From Devosia sp. (GTDB lineage: Bacteria > Pseudomonadota > Alphaproteobacteria > Rhizobiales > Devosiaceae): a stretch of DNA of 64,000 nt. Below, piece after piece: positions 12,630 to 21,147 of the stretch (the first letter of the stretch is position 1; every line of letters starts with the position of its first letter). Made by a program: the position numbers and the translations under genes. The notes under the pieces were generated by a model that ran no database searches, was not told the origin of the DNA, and worked only from the letters and a program-made list of their open reading frames with translations. The DNA is taken from assembly GCA_016713105.1 (NCBI GenBank), contig JADJPS010000018.1, positions 124,001 through 188,000 of the forward strand, read 5' to 3'.

Positions 12630-13307
12630 ATGCGGCGAGCATCCGAGGGACGAACACTTGCAGGCGGAGCCGGGGCGTCCGGGATCGTCGAACCGAACGG
12701 GACCTTCGGCGACCTGCGGCAGTTGCTGGCATCGTTCTGCCCCGACTGGCGCGGTGCGAGCCTTGCGGTGGACACCAACGGGCTGGGACTGCTCTACGCC
12801 AACGCCCACGCCCACGACATGCTGCAGCACGGCCGACCGGCGCGCCTGAGCAACGGGCGGCTGGTCATCTGCCCCGATCAGGCCATGCGACGGCTGCATG
12901 CCATGCTCGAGGCGCTGCGCGAGGGCACCACCCACACCGCGCCGCTTGTCGTCGACGACGAGGACGCCGCCGCGACCTACGTGCTGCGCATCGCGCTGCC
13001 GATGTCCCCGCACCTTCCACATATCGCCATCATCGACATCACCAGGGCCCTGGTGGATCCCCACCCGGCGCTGCTGGGGGCCATCGCCGAGGCGTTCCAT
13101 CTCACCGTCGCCGAGGGCAACGTGCTGGGCCATCTCGCAGCCGGCCTGTCGCTGCGGGAGATCGCCGCGATGCGGGGCGTGCGCCTGGAGACCGTGCGCC
13201 AGCAGTGCAAGGTGCTGCTCAGCAAGATGCGGTGCCGGCGCCAGGCCGACCTGGTTCGCGTCGTCGCCGGGCTGTCGCACCGCGAACCGGCGCAGGCGGC
13301 CTGCTGA
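12630..13307 (+). CDS. LuxR-type helix-turn-helix regulator next to the type I secretion genes
   Basis: The 225-residue product has a C-terminal LuxR/GerE-type helix-turn-helix (about residues 155-215), with LTVAEGNVLGHLAAGLSLRE, IAAMRGVRLETVRQQCKVLL and SKMRCRRQADLVRVV. The N-terminal part (about 25-140) looks like a small sensory domain but has no clear receiver Asp, so I do not call it a response regulator. ATG at 12630 follows GGAGG at 12620-12624; an upstream GTG at 12558 lacks a ribosome site. The stop is 2 bases before the exporter ATG. It probably controls the RTX exoprotein or its exporter, by position only. Confidence 0.75.
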   Translation: MRRASEGRTLAGGAGASGIVEPNGTFGDLRQLLASFCPDWRGASLAVDTNGLGLLYANAHAHDMLQHGRPARLSNGRLVICPDQAMRRLHAMLEALREGTTHTAPLVVDDEDAAATYVLRIALPMSPHLPHIAIIDITRALVDPHPALLGAIAEAFHLTVAEGNVLGHLAAGLSLREIAAMRGVRLETVRQQCKVLLSKMRCRRQADLVRVVAGLSHREPAQAAC

Positions 13308-13309
13308 CC

Positions 13310-15031
13310 ATGCTCCAGCGCCTCGACCCCGCCGCCTCGAACCTGAACGGCGATCCCACGTCGCCGCCCCTCGCCCGGACGGCGTGGATCGGCGGGCTGG
13401 CCTTCGGTGTGCTCAGCGCGGCCTCCAACCTGCTGCTGCTCACCGGTCCGCTGTTCATGCTGCAGGTCTACGACCGGGTCCTGCCCAGCCGCTCCATCCC
13501 CACGCTCGTCGCCCTCACCGTGCTCGTCGGCGGCCTCTACGGTTTCTACGCCCTGGTCGAGTGGATGCGCGCCCGCATCGCCAACCGTGTCGGTGCGTTC
13601 GTCGAAGAGACGCTTTCTCCCTGGCTTCTCGGCGCGATCGCCCGCAACTCCGGACGGGGTCGGATCGATCCCATGCGCGACCTCGACTCCGTCCGGGGTT
13701 TCCTGTCCGGCCCAGGCCCGGCCGCCCTGTTCGACCTGCCGTGGGTCCCGTTCTACCTTGGCCTCATCACCCTGCTGCACCCCATGCTCGGACTGGTCAC
13801 GGCGACCGGCGCGGCGATCCTCATCGTGCTGCTGGCCGTCAACGAACTCACCACGCGCCGTCCGACCCGGCAGATCGCCCAGGCGCTGGCCAATCGGCAG
13901 CGCTTCGCCGAGGATATCCGGGCCGGCGGCGAGGTGGTGCGCGCCATGGCGATGGAGCCGCAGCTGCAACACCGCTGGAGCGACACCTGTGCGGCGGTGG
14001 CGGATGCCGTGACGCGCGGATCCGATCGCACGGCGCTCCACACCTCGCTGACGCGATCGTTCCGTTACCTCCTGCAATCGGCGGTTCTCGCCACCGGTGC
14101 CTGGCTGGTGCTGATCGGCGAGTCGTCGGCCGGCCTCATCATCGGGGCGTCGATCCTCTCCTCGCGGGCAGTGACTCCCGTCGAACAGGCGCTCGGCCAG
14201 TGGCGGGCCTTCGTCGCCGCACGCCAGGCCTGGCCGCGGCTGCAGCCGCAGCCGGGCGATCCGGCTGCGACGAAACGGCTGCAACTGCCGCCCCCGGTGC
14301 AGCGACTTGCCGTGGAGGGGCTGACGGTCTTCGCGCCGGACAGTGAGCGGCGGCTGGTGCAGGACATCCGGTTCTCGCTGCAGGCCGGCGACGGGCTGGG
14401 CATTGTCGGCCTCTCCGGCTCGGGCAAGTCCAGCCTGGCGCGCGCCCTGGTCGGGGTGTGGCCGCACCGCGGCGAAGTCCGGCTCGATGGCCAGGAGATG
14501 CGGCACTACGACCGCCGGACCATCGGTTCCGCCATCGGCTACATGCCGCAGGAGGTCGGGCTGTTCAGCGGCACGGTGGCAGATAACATCGCACGCTTCC
14601 GGCAGGGCGCGGATGCGGCGGAGGTCATCGCTGCCGCGCGGGCGGCTGGTATTCACGACCTGATCGCCACCCTGCCCGACGGCTACGAGACCCAGGTCGG
14701 TGAGGCCGGGGTCGCACTTTCGGCAGGCCAGCGTCAGCGCATCGGCCTCGCACGGGCCCTGTTCGGCGACCCCTTCCTGATCGTGCTGGACGAACCCAAT
14801 TCCAACCTGGACAGCGAGGGCGACGCCGCCCTGACCGCGGCCCTGCTGGGTGCGCGCCGCCGGGGCGCCATCGTCGTGATCATCGCCCACCGCCCCAGCG
14901 CCATCGCCGCCGTCGATCAGCTGCTGTTCCTCGATGCCGGACGACAGCTCGCCCTCGGGCCCAAGCCCGAAGTGCTCAAGGCCGCGGCCGCCTCGTCACG
15001 GCGCCCTTCGAAGGAGACCGCCGATGCCTGA
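13310..15031 (+). CDS. Type I secretion ABC transporter (permease-ATPase), PrsD/AprD-like
   Basis: The 573-residue protein has an N-terminal membrane domain (about 20-300, with LLLLTGPLFMLQVYDRVLPS, typical of the exporter family) fused to an ATPase domain. Visible motifs are Walker A GLSGSGKSS (about 367), signature LSAGQRQRIGLARAL (about 470) and Walker B FLIVLDEPNSNLD (about 487), then the H-loop IIAHRPS. There is no N-terminal C39 peptidase, which fits RTX-type rather than bacteriocin export. It follows the LuxR gene by 2 bases, and its end overlaps the fusion protein gene by 8 bases. The likely cargo is the adjacent RTX protein. No TolC-like gene is in the window. Confidence 0.93.
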   Translation: MLQRLDPAASNLNGDPTSPPLARTAWIGGLAFGVLSAASNLLLLTGPLFMLQVYDRVLPSRSIPTLVALTVLVGGLYGFYALVEWMRARIANRVGAFVEETLSPWLLGAIARNSGRGRIDPMRDLDSVRGFLSGPGPAALFDLPWVPFYLGLITLLHPMLGLVTATGAAILIVLLAVNELTTRRPTRQIAQALANRQRFAEDIRAGGEVVRAMAMEPQLQHRWSDTCAAVADAVTRGSDRTALHTSLTRSFRYLLQSAVLATGAWLVLIGESSAGLIIGASILSSRAVTPVEQALGQWRAFVAARQAWPRLQPQPGDPAATKRLQLPPPVQRLAVEGLTVFAPDSERRLVQDIRFSLQAGDGLGIVGLSGSGKSSLARALVGVWPHRGEVRLDGQEMRHYDRRTIGSAIGYMPQEVGLFSGTVADNIARFRQGADAAEVIAAARAAGIHDLIATLPDGYETQVGEAGVALSAGQRQRIGLARALFGDPFLIVLDEPNSNLDSEGDAALTAALLGARRRGAIVVIIAHRPSAIAAVDQLLFLDAGRQLALGPKPEVLKAAAASSRRPSKETADA

Positions 15032-16337
15032 GCAACCGCCGCGTCACCGCCGCAGCATCGTGACCCATTCGATGGCCGGCGTCCTGATCGTCCTCGTCGC
15101 CGGGGGAACGCTCGTCTGGTGGAGCCTGGGCACCCGAATCGCCGGCGCCGTCGTCGCGACCGGGTCGGTGGCCGTCGATGGCGGCCCCAAGCGGGTGCAG
15201 CACCCCGAGGGGGGCGTGGTCGCCGCGATCCTCGTGCGTGACGAGGACCAGGTGCGGGCCGGCGATGCCCTCGTCCGCCTCGACGGAACGACGCTCCAGG
15301 CCAGCTACGACCTGATCCTGGGGCAGCAGCGCGATGCCCATGCGCGCGAGCTGCGCCTCGCCGCGGAGGCCGCGGCCCGCAGCCGCATGGGGGCACCGGG
15401 CCCGCTCCCGGCCGGCATCGCCGGGGACGAGTTCGACCGCCTGCTGGCGCTGCAGGCCGAGCTCTTCGACGCCCACGCGGCCTCCCTGCGCGGACAGCGC
15501 GAACGGATCGCCGAGCAGATCGTCCAGCTCGAGCGCAAGGCCGAGGGGCTGCAGGCCGAACTGGCGGCGGACGAGGCACAGCAGGCGCTGGTTGCCGCCG
15601 AGATCGACGACCAGCAGCGGCTGCTCGGCGAAAAACTGGTGAGCGCCGGACGGTCCAACGACCTGCGGCGCGTCGCGGCACAGTTGCGCGGCGAGGCGGG
15701 TCGCATCGCCGCCGCGATTGCCGAGACGCGCGCCACCGTGGCGGAGCGCCAGGCCATGCTCGTGCAGCTCGATGACGACCAGCGGGTCCAGGCCATCAGG
15801 GAACTGCAGGCGGTGCGGGCCGAGCTGGCCCAGCTGGCCCAGCAGCGCATCGGGCTCGCCGACCGGCTCGACAGGCTGGTCATTCGCGCCCCGCAGAGCG
15901 GCACCGTAGACGCTTCGACGGTGGTGACCGTCGGCGGCGTCGTCGGCGCGGGCGAGACGCTCATGATGGTCGTCCCGGCGCTGCACGAGGCGGTGGTGGA
16001 TCTGCGAGTGAGCCCGCTCGACATCGACAAGGTGTACGCCGCCCAGGACGTCATCGTGCGCTTCACCGGCATCGACGCACGCGCTACCCCGGATCTCGCT
16101 GCCCGTATCAAATCGGTGGCGCCCGACCTCACGACCGATCCGCGCAGCGGCGCGCAATACTACCTCGCCCGGGTGATGCTGGAGCCCGCCGAGCTGGACC
16201 GCCTGCCCGGCGGCCGCGATCACCTCGTTCCCGGCATGCCGGCCGAGGCGTTCATCCGAACCGGCGACCGGACGGTGCTCGCCTACCTCGTGAAGCCGCT
16301 GCTGGACCAGCTCGCGCGCGTCTTCAGGGAAGACTAA
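15024..16337 (+). CDS. Type I secretion membrane fusion protein (HlyD/PrsE family)
   Basis: The product has 437 residues. ATG at 15024 lies inside the end of the exporter gene, with AAGGAG at 15011-15016. It has a short cytoplasmic tail, one membrane segment (about 14-38, GVLIVLVAGGTLVWWSLGTR), then the first lipoyl half (HPEGGVVAAILVRDEDQVRA), long coiled coils (about 150-290), a second lipoyl half near VIRAPQSGTV and a beta-barrel with PGMPAEAFIRTGDRT near the end. This order is standard for HlyD-type adaptors linking the inner-membrane ABC exporter to TolC across the periplasm. It is translationally coupled to the exporter. Confidence 0.93.
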   Translation: MPEQPPRHRRSIVTHSMAGVLIVLVAGGTLVWWSLGTRIAGAVVATGSVAVDGGPKRVQHPEGGVVAAILVRDEDQVRAGDALVRLDGTTLQASYDLILGQQRDAHARELRLAAEAAARSRMGAPGPLPAGIAGDEFDRLLALQAELFDAHAASLRGQRERIAEQIVQLERKAEGLQAELAADEAQQALVAAEIDDQQRLLGEKLVSAGRSNDLRRVAAQLRGEAGRIAAAIAETRATVAERQAMLVQLDDDQRVQAIRELQAVRAELAQLAQQRIGLADRLDRLVIRAPQSGTVDASTVVTVGGVVGAGETLMMVVPALHEAVVDLRVSPLDIDKVYAAQDVIVRFTGIDARATPDLAARIKSVAPDLTTDPRSGAQYYLARVMLEPAELDRLPGGRDHLVPGMPAEAFIRTGDRTVLAYLVKPLLDQLARVFRED

Positions 16338-16364
16338 CCTCTTGTGAATGCACGCTGACTTGCG

Positions 16365-16395
16365 ACGTGAAAGTCGGGCGGCAAGACTTTCACGT
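16365..16395. promoter_or_regulatory. Perfect 11-base inverted repeat between hlyD-like and SARP-like genes
   Basis: ACGTGAAAGTC (16365-16375) and GACTTTCACGT (16385-16395) are exact reverse complements with a 9-base spacer. It lies 28 bases after the fusion-protein stop and 60 bases before the preferred start of the next gene. The arms are AT-richer than the surroundings and there is no T-run. An operator for a dimeric regulator is as likely as a terminator. Confidence 0.5.
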
Positions 16396-16455
16396 TCGCT
16401 TCACGCTGCACCCCGCAGCCTCCCCTCCGACGCAGCAGCAACAGCGGTGGACGCG

Positions 16456-17088
16456 ATGACGGCTCGAATGGGTGACGGCTCCGAAGGCAGCGCGGGAAAG
16501 CTGAAGGTCCTTCTTCTGGGACCGTTCCAGATCATCGGTCCGGATGGGCGCGACCTGACGCCCCGGCGGCAGAAGGCCAATGCGCTGCTGGCGCTGGTGG
16601 CCGTGGCCCACAGGGGGCAGCGCGCCCGATCCTGGCTCTGCTCGCGGCTGTGGAGCGACCGTTCGCAGGAACAGGCGCTGGGCAGCATGCGCCAGTCGCT
16701 CACCGACCTGCGGCGGGCGCTGGGCGCAGACTGGGACCGCTACCTGCACATCGACGCGTTCAATGTCGCGATCGACTTCTCCTCGGTCTGGGTCGACGCC
16801 GTGGCGCTGCGCGAGCGCGACGCGGGCGGACTTGCTGCCGAGCGCGGCGAGTTCCTCGAAGGCATGGACATCGGGGACGACGAGTTCGAGGACTGGCTGC
16901 TGCTCGAGCGCAGCTACTGGCAGGAGTTGCGCGAGGAGCGGCGGCGCGCCCCCCAGGCTTTGCCGCAACTGCCCGCCCTGGTCGAGGCGCATCCCGCCAG
17001 CGGCGCCGTCACCCTGAGCATGGGACGGCATCGCATCGAGATCCGCATCCTCGAAGACGCCGGCGACGGCGAGACCGCCGCCGCGTGA
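16456..17088 (+). CDS. SARP/OmpR-like winged-helix regulator (short form)
   Basis: The protein has 210 residues. Residues 15-110 form a winged helix of the SARP/BTAD type: LKVLLLGPFQIIGPDGRDLT, then PRRQKANALLALVAVAHRGQ, LCSRLWSDRS and SLTDLRRALG. The core matches the N-terminus of the larger regulator at 19162-21147. The C-terminus after about residue 160 has no domain I recognise and the usual TPR region is missing, so it may be shortened. ATG 16456 is chosen because the ATG at 16348 would place the inverted repeat inside the gene; neither has a strong ribosome site. It lies directly after the secretion genes and may regulate them. Confidence 0.65.
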   Translation: MTARMGDGSEGSAGKLKVLLLGPFQIIGPDGRDLTPRRQKANALLALVAVAHRGQRARSWLCSRLWSDRSQEQALGSMRQSLTDLRRALGADWDRYLHIDAFNVAIDFSSVWVDAVALRERDAGGLAAERGEFLEGMDIGDDEFEDWLLLERSYWQELREERRRAPQALPQLPALVEAHPASGAVTLSMGRHRIEIRILEDAGDGETAAA

Positions 17089-17090
17089 GG

Positions 17091-18606
17091 CTACTTCGTT
17101 GGTTGCGTGGGCGGCTGGACGCCGATCACCGCCTCCATGACGGCCTTGCGCAGGGGGAGGAATTTTTGATGAGGGCATCGGAGATCATGTACTGGCCATC
17201 GACCGCCTCGCGGCGCTCCGCTGATATGTGAGTGAAATCGATCGAACCCGGCCAGACGGCCATGTCACTGAAACCGACGTCGTTCAGCCCGAGGTTCGAC
17301 AGACGGTGGCAACCGGCACAGCTGAGCAGCGTCAGGCGGTTGACGAGCGTCTTCCTGCTCAGCCCGGTCACCATCGCCCGCTTCTCAGAAGGCATCACGC
17401 ATGACCGTTCCGATCGCGGCGCCGTAGGGATCGTGGGGGAACTTGCCGAACTGCGATTCCGCCATCTGCTGGTTGGCGTAGGTCTCGGCCGGGGCCTTGA
17501 AAGCAAGCCCAGCAAACGTCGCTGGACAATGCGCCCGGCCTGTCCCAGCAATGCCTTGCTGATCGCCTGCACGAAGGGCTGGCGTCAGAGAGGGTGCTGA
17601 AATCGGGCGTGTTGGCGACGGGGGACCAGGCAACAGCTGTCGCGGCGGCATCGGCTCGAACTTGAACTCGCGCAGCGACCAGAGAGTCGTGCCCGTGTTG
17701 GTGTTAAGCCTGACCTGCCCCGGTCGGTCGCCGGGAGCGGTCGAGCAGGTCATGTTGGCGGCATCGATCACCGGCCCGATGGCGTAGCACACGGTCGCGC
17801 AGGATGCCGGATCGGCCATTTCGCCCTTGCGGTCAGGGTGACGCCCGTCAAATAGAAGCGCTCGAGGGCTGCGGCAATGTCCGCATCCCTGCATCTGGGA
17901 GAAGCGGGCCCAGTATCTCTGGATGGCGACGCAGCGCTCCGCCTCCCCGCTCCGGCAGCGTTCCCTCGAAAATGAAATAGATCTCCCTTCCGTAGACGTA
18001 CTGCGTTGCGCCAAGCCACTTCGGATCGGCGGCAACAACCAGTCGATACTCGCCGCAATCTCCCGGGAGCTTGAGGTCGATCCGGTTGACCGCGGCAATG
18101 ACCTTGAAGGTCGGGTTCGCTGGCATCGACGAACGGTCTTTCGAGGCGGCCAGACGGGCGAGGTATGGTGTCGCAGGTGCAGCGGGAACGGCTGCGACAG
18201 ACCGTTAGGCGCAGGCCCTCGCCGGCACAACCTTCCTCCCGCTCACCGGGTTCACCTCGCCATGCTTCCAGGCTCGCCCAGAACTGGCGAAACAGGGCCT
18301 TGGCATCCGTGCCGGTATCTGCCGCGAGCTTGGTCATGATGCGTTCGAACGTGAGGCCGACGAGGCGCTCGTCCTTGCGCACGAACAAGGATCGATCTGG
18401 ATCGATCGCCGGATACGACGCGCCCTGCGTCCGATATCCGGGCAAAAGGCGCGCGGATGTCTTCCAGGGGCTGCTGGCCGAGGCCGCGCAGTTCCGGGTG
18501 CGGGGCTACGAAGCCATCCAGCAACGTATCCTCGGAGTACCGACCAAGAACAAGGACAATGCAGAAGCATGCTCACTGCGACGAAAAGCCTGATCCTCAG
18601 ATTCAT
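17091..18606 (-). pseudogene. Remnant of a secreted protein with one CxxCH haem motif, many frameshifts
   Basis: Pieces of one protein can be followed in all three frames of the minus strand. From the start at 18606 there is a signal-peptide-like MNLRIRLFVAVSMLLHC, then LLDGFVAPHPELRGLGQQ, GLTFERIMTKLAADTGTDAK, FKVIAAVNRIDLKLPGDCGE, GREIYFIFEGTLPE, RLNTNTGTTLWSLREFKFEP, PHDPYGAAIGTVMRDAF, LTLLSCAGCHRLSNLGLNDV and MISDALIK. One added A near 17165 also restores a natural tail, KFLPLRKAVMEAVIG. At least six frame changes are needed, so this is a pseudogene unless the assembly is poor here. I do not know the family. The single CAGCH suggests c-type haem attachment in the periplasm. Confidence 0.6.
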
Positions 18607-18728
18607 CCCACACCCCCAGTTCGCTCCGCGACCTCCTGCCGGCCCGCCAGCGAATTCACGCGCCGCTGACGACTGTCTCACGCCGCATTGACAGTTCAAT
18701 ACTTGGCACGCTCGTCAGGTGTCTGGAA

Positions 18729-19161
18729 ATGAGTGCACCATACAAGATGGAGGCAAGATTGACGAGAAAATATCCGCCGGCCGAATTCGGCCCGTCTGGC
18801 AACGAAGACGCAAACGTGAGCCTCGAGGACTATATCGAAGTGGGCAAAGTGATCGTGGAGTGGTCAACCGGTGTTCGGCAGCTGGCCCAGATCAATTGAC
18901 GAGTTCAACCAGGCCGTCGGTGCCCACTACACCCTGCCCCCGGGCGTCAAGACCATCCAGGTGATCCAGGGCAACGACGAAGTGTTCGTGCTGCGGCTTC
19001 CGGCCAAGAATCAGGTCGAGGAAAGCAATGAACTTGCGGCGAAGGGGAAGTACGACCTGCCGCCGATCATCGATATTCTGGCCAACAAGCCTGCCGGCAA
19101 CACCGTCCAGGATTTCTTCCACGCCCGCGTGGCCGACTACACCATGCGGCAGTGCCGCTGA
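18729..19161 (+). pseudogene. Small gene with nitrile-hydratase-leader-like segment, frameshifted; candidate RiPP precursor
   Basis: The first frame, from ATG 18729, gives MSAPYKMEARLTRKYPPAEF and later VSLEDYIEVGKVIVEWSTG, then hits TGA near 18900. The frame shifted by one from about 18870 continues smoothly as SWPRSIDEFNQAVGAHYTLP, PGVKTIQVIQGNDEVFVLRL and PAKNQVEESNELAAK, and ends TMRQCR at 19161. Corrected length is about 144 residues. The stretch LPPGVKTIQVIQ...VLRLP follows the pattern LPxGVxxxVxx...LxLP of nitrile-hydratase-like leader peptides used as TOMM precursors. The tail is not rich in Cys, Ser or Thr, which argues against a classic core. It converges on the BTAD regulator gene (adjacent stops at 19161/19162), 3 kb from the ycaO gene. 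Confidence 0.45.
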
Positions 19162-21147
19162 TCAGGCGGTCTCGAGGTCCAGCAGCCCCGCGCCGAGCAC
19201 GCCGTGCTCCAGCCGATCCCGATCCGCCGGCCGGCGGATCGGGAAACAGTCGATGAACCAGCGGTGGACGGCGACCGGCGTCGCCCGCTCCGTGCCGTGC
19301 CAGTTGGCAACGATCTGGCGGTAGAACTGCGCGACCGCGGCGCGCGCCGGCCCGGTCTCGCCGAGCTGGGACAGTGCGGCCGCCTTCCACGCGGGAACGA
19401 AGAACGCGCTGCCTTCCGCCTGGTCGGCTGCGTTGACGGCGGCACGATAGTCCTCCTCGAGAAAGCGGATGCACATCTGGTAGCCCCAGTGCATGGGCGC
19501 CCCGCCCAACGCGACGTCGATGGCGCGATCGGCGAGCTGCCGCGCCCGCTGCTTCTGGTCGCAGTAGGAGAGCCCCTGCGCGCACGACGTGAGCGTCCAG
19601 GGATCGTTCTCGTTGAGCTGGAGCGCCAGCTCGTAGCTGAACATCGCCTGCTCGTAGTTCTCCACCATGAGGTGCGACCAGGCGAGGCAGAGATGCGTCC
19701 GGGAGTCCCTGGGATCGAGCTTGACCGCCGTCTTGGCCAGCGCCAGTGCCTCGAGTTCGGCGGAGCGGTCGCGACGGGTCCCGGGAAAGATGTGGTGCCG
19801 CGTCGTCAGGATCTGCGCGACCCCCACATAGGCCAGTGGAAAGCCGGGCGCATCGGCGATGAGCGAGCGGAAGATCCCCTCCGCCCGCCGCTCCGATTGC
19901 GGCTGCCAGTGTGCGATCAGGCTGTTGCCGCGCAGCCAGCGATCGTGGATGTCGAGCGTCTGGTCGGCAAGGCCGGCCGTGCGCGCCACACGTTCGGCCG
20001 ACAGGTGAACCTGCAGCGATGAGGCGATGCGTCGGATGACGTCGCGCTTGGCCGTTACCCAGCGCTCGAGCTGTACCGGGATCCGCTGGCTCCACAGGTA
20101 GGTGCCATCCCCGAAGCGCTGCAGGATCACCGAGATGTAGAGCTCCCCGGCCTCCTGCGCGGCGAGCACGGAGATCTCGTAGGTCTTGCGCTGCCGGAAC
20201 TCGTCCACATCCAGCGACCTGCCGGCCTCGCGCACCGACCAGTCGCGAAACCGGGTCAGGGCCCCGATCAGCTCGTGGCGCAGCCCGTTGACGCGCCGCT
20301 GCTGTTCCCCCGTCAGCTCCTCCTGGTCGAACGCATTGACGAGGATGAGGATGTGTCCTTCCACCGGACCGGGGGCGATCGCCGGCACCGGCATGCCGAG
20401 AGGCGTCGACTTGATCTGGGCCACATAGGCCTGCGTCTCCGGCCCCGGCTCCATGTCGAAGTCGCGATCCAGCAGCGACCAGAGCTCGTTGTAGAGGCGC
20501 AGGGCGCCGGCAACGTCGCCCTGTGCCATGCTCGCCCGCATCAGCGTGCGGCAGGCCTCCTCGTTGGTCGGGTCGATGTTGCGCAGCGCGATGGCAGCGC
20601 GTTCCTGCAGGTCCGCCCGCCCGGCCGCCAGCAGCTGCCGAAGCTCGTGCAGCACCGCCGACCGGTAGCTCTCGCGCTGCACCACCAGCCAGTAGTCGAA
20701 CGCCGGATCGACCCCCTCGATGTCGCCCAGGAAGCTGTCGAACAGATCGGGACGATCGACCAGCGCCTCCGGCACGTCCCCGGCCTTGAGGGCGCCGATG
20801 AGCAGCGGGGCGTCCATCGCCAAGGGCAGCGACAGCCAGACTTCGTCCCGATCCGACAGCACCAGGTGCGAGGCGCCGCCGAGTTCGCGCTTGAGGGTGG
20901 CCAGCTGCTGGCGCAGCGAGACGCGTGCGTCATGGTCGGTGGCCTCGCTCCACAACAACCCGGCGAGTTGCGTGCGCCGCAGCCGCTGATGTGGCGCCAG
21001 CGCCAGGTAGGCGAGGATGGCGCGCGACTTGCGGCTGCGGATCGACGGCGTGGTGCCGCTCACCGCGAGCCGGAAGGTGCCGAAGCTGTCGAGGGTCGCC
21101 CGGACGTCGACCGGACGTCCGTCGGCTGCGGTGCCGGATGGTATCAC
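19162..21147 (-). CDS. BTAD-type transcriptional regulator with TPR region, coupled to ycaO
   Basis: The GTG start at 21147 overlaps the TGA of the ycaO gene (GTGA), giving 661 residues. Residues 10-105 are a SARP winged helix (IRSRKSRAILAYLALAPHQR, LRRTQLAGLLWS) and 110-240 a bacterial activator domain (NIDPTNEEACRTLMRASMAQ, then GDVAGALRLYNELW). Residues 250-400 resemble a TolB-like middle domain (ILILVNAF...YLWSQRIPVQLERW), and 400-640 form TPR-like helices (LAYVGVAQILTTRH, LALAKTAVKLDPRDSRTHLC). Such proteins are common in actinomycete clusters and also occur in alphaproteobacteria. Tight coupling suggests it controls or senses the product of the YcaO step. The role is inferred from position. 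Confidence 0.75.
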   Translation of the reverse strand: MIPSGTAADGRPVDVRATLDSFGTFRLAVSGTTPSIRSRKSRAILAYLALAPHQRLRRTQLAGLLWSEATDHDARVSLRQQLATLKRELGGASHLVLSDRDEVWLSLPLAMDAPLLIGALKAGDVPEALVDRPDLFDSFLGDIEGVDPAFDYWLVVQRESYRSAVLHELRQLLAAGRADLQERAAIALRNIDPTNEEACRTLMRASMAQGDVAGALRLYNELWSLLDRDFDMEPGPETQAYVAQIKSTPLGMPVPAIAPGPVEGHILILVNAFDQEELTGEQQRRVNGLRHELIGALTRFRDWSVREAGRSLDVDEFRQRKTYEISVLAAQEAGELYISVILQRFGDGTYLWSQRIPVQLERWVTAKRDVIRRIASSLQVHLSAERVARTAGLADQTLDIHDRWLRGNSLIAHWQPQSERRAEGIFRSLIADAPGFPLAYVGVAQILTTRHHIFPGTRRDRSAELEALALAKTAVKLDPRDSRTHLCLAWSHLMVENYEQAMFSYELALQLNENDPWTLTSCAQGLSYCDQKQRARQLADRAIDVALGGAPMHWGYQMCIRFLEEDYRAAVNAADQAEGSAFFVPAWKAAALSQLGETGPARAAVAQFYRQIVANWHGTERATPVAVHRWFIDCFPIRRPADRDRLEHGVLGAGLLDLETA

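Noticed and set aside
13310..13700. Possible C39 peptidase domain at the start of the exporter
   Set aside because: The N-terminus leads straight into the first membrane helix and has no Cys-His peptidase motif, so bacteriocin processing is not supported.
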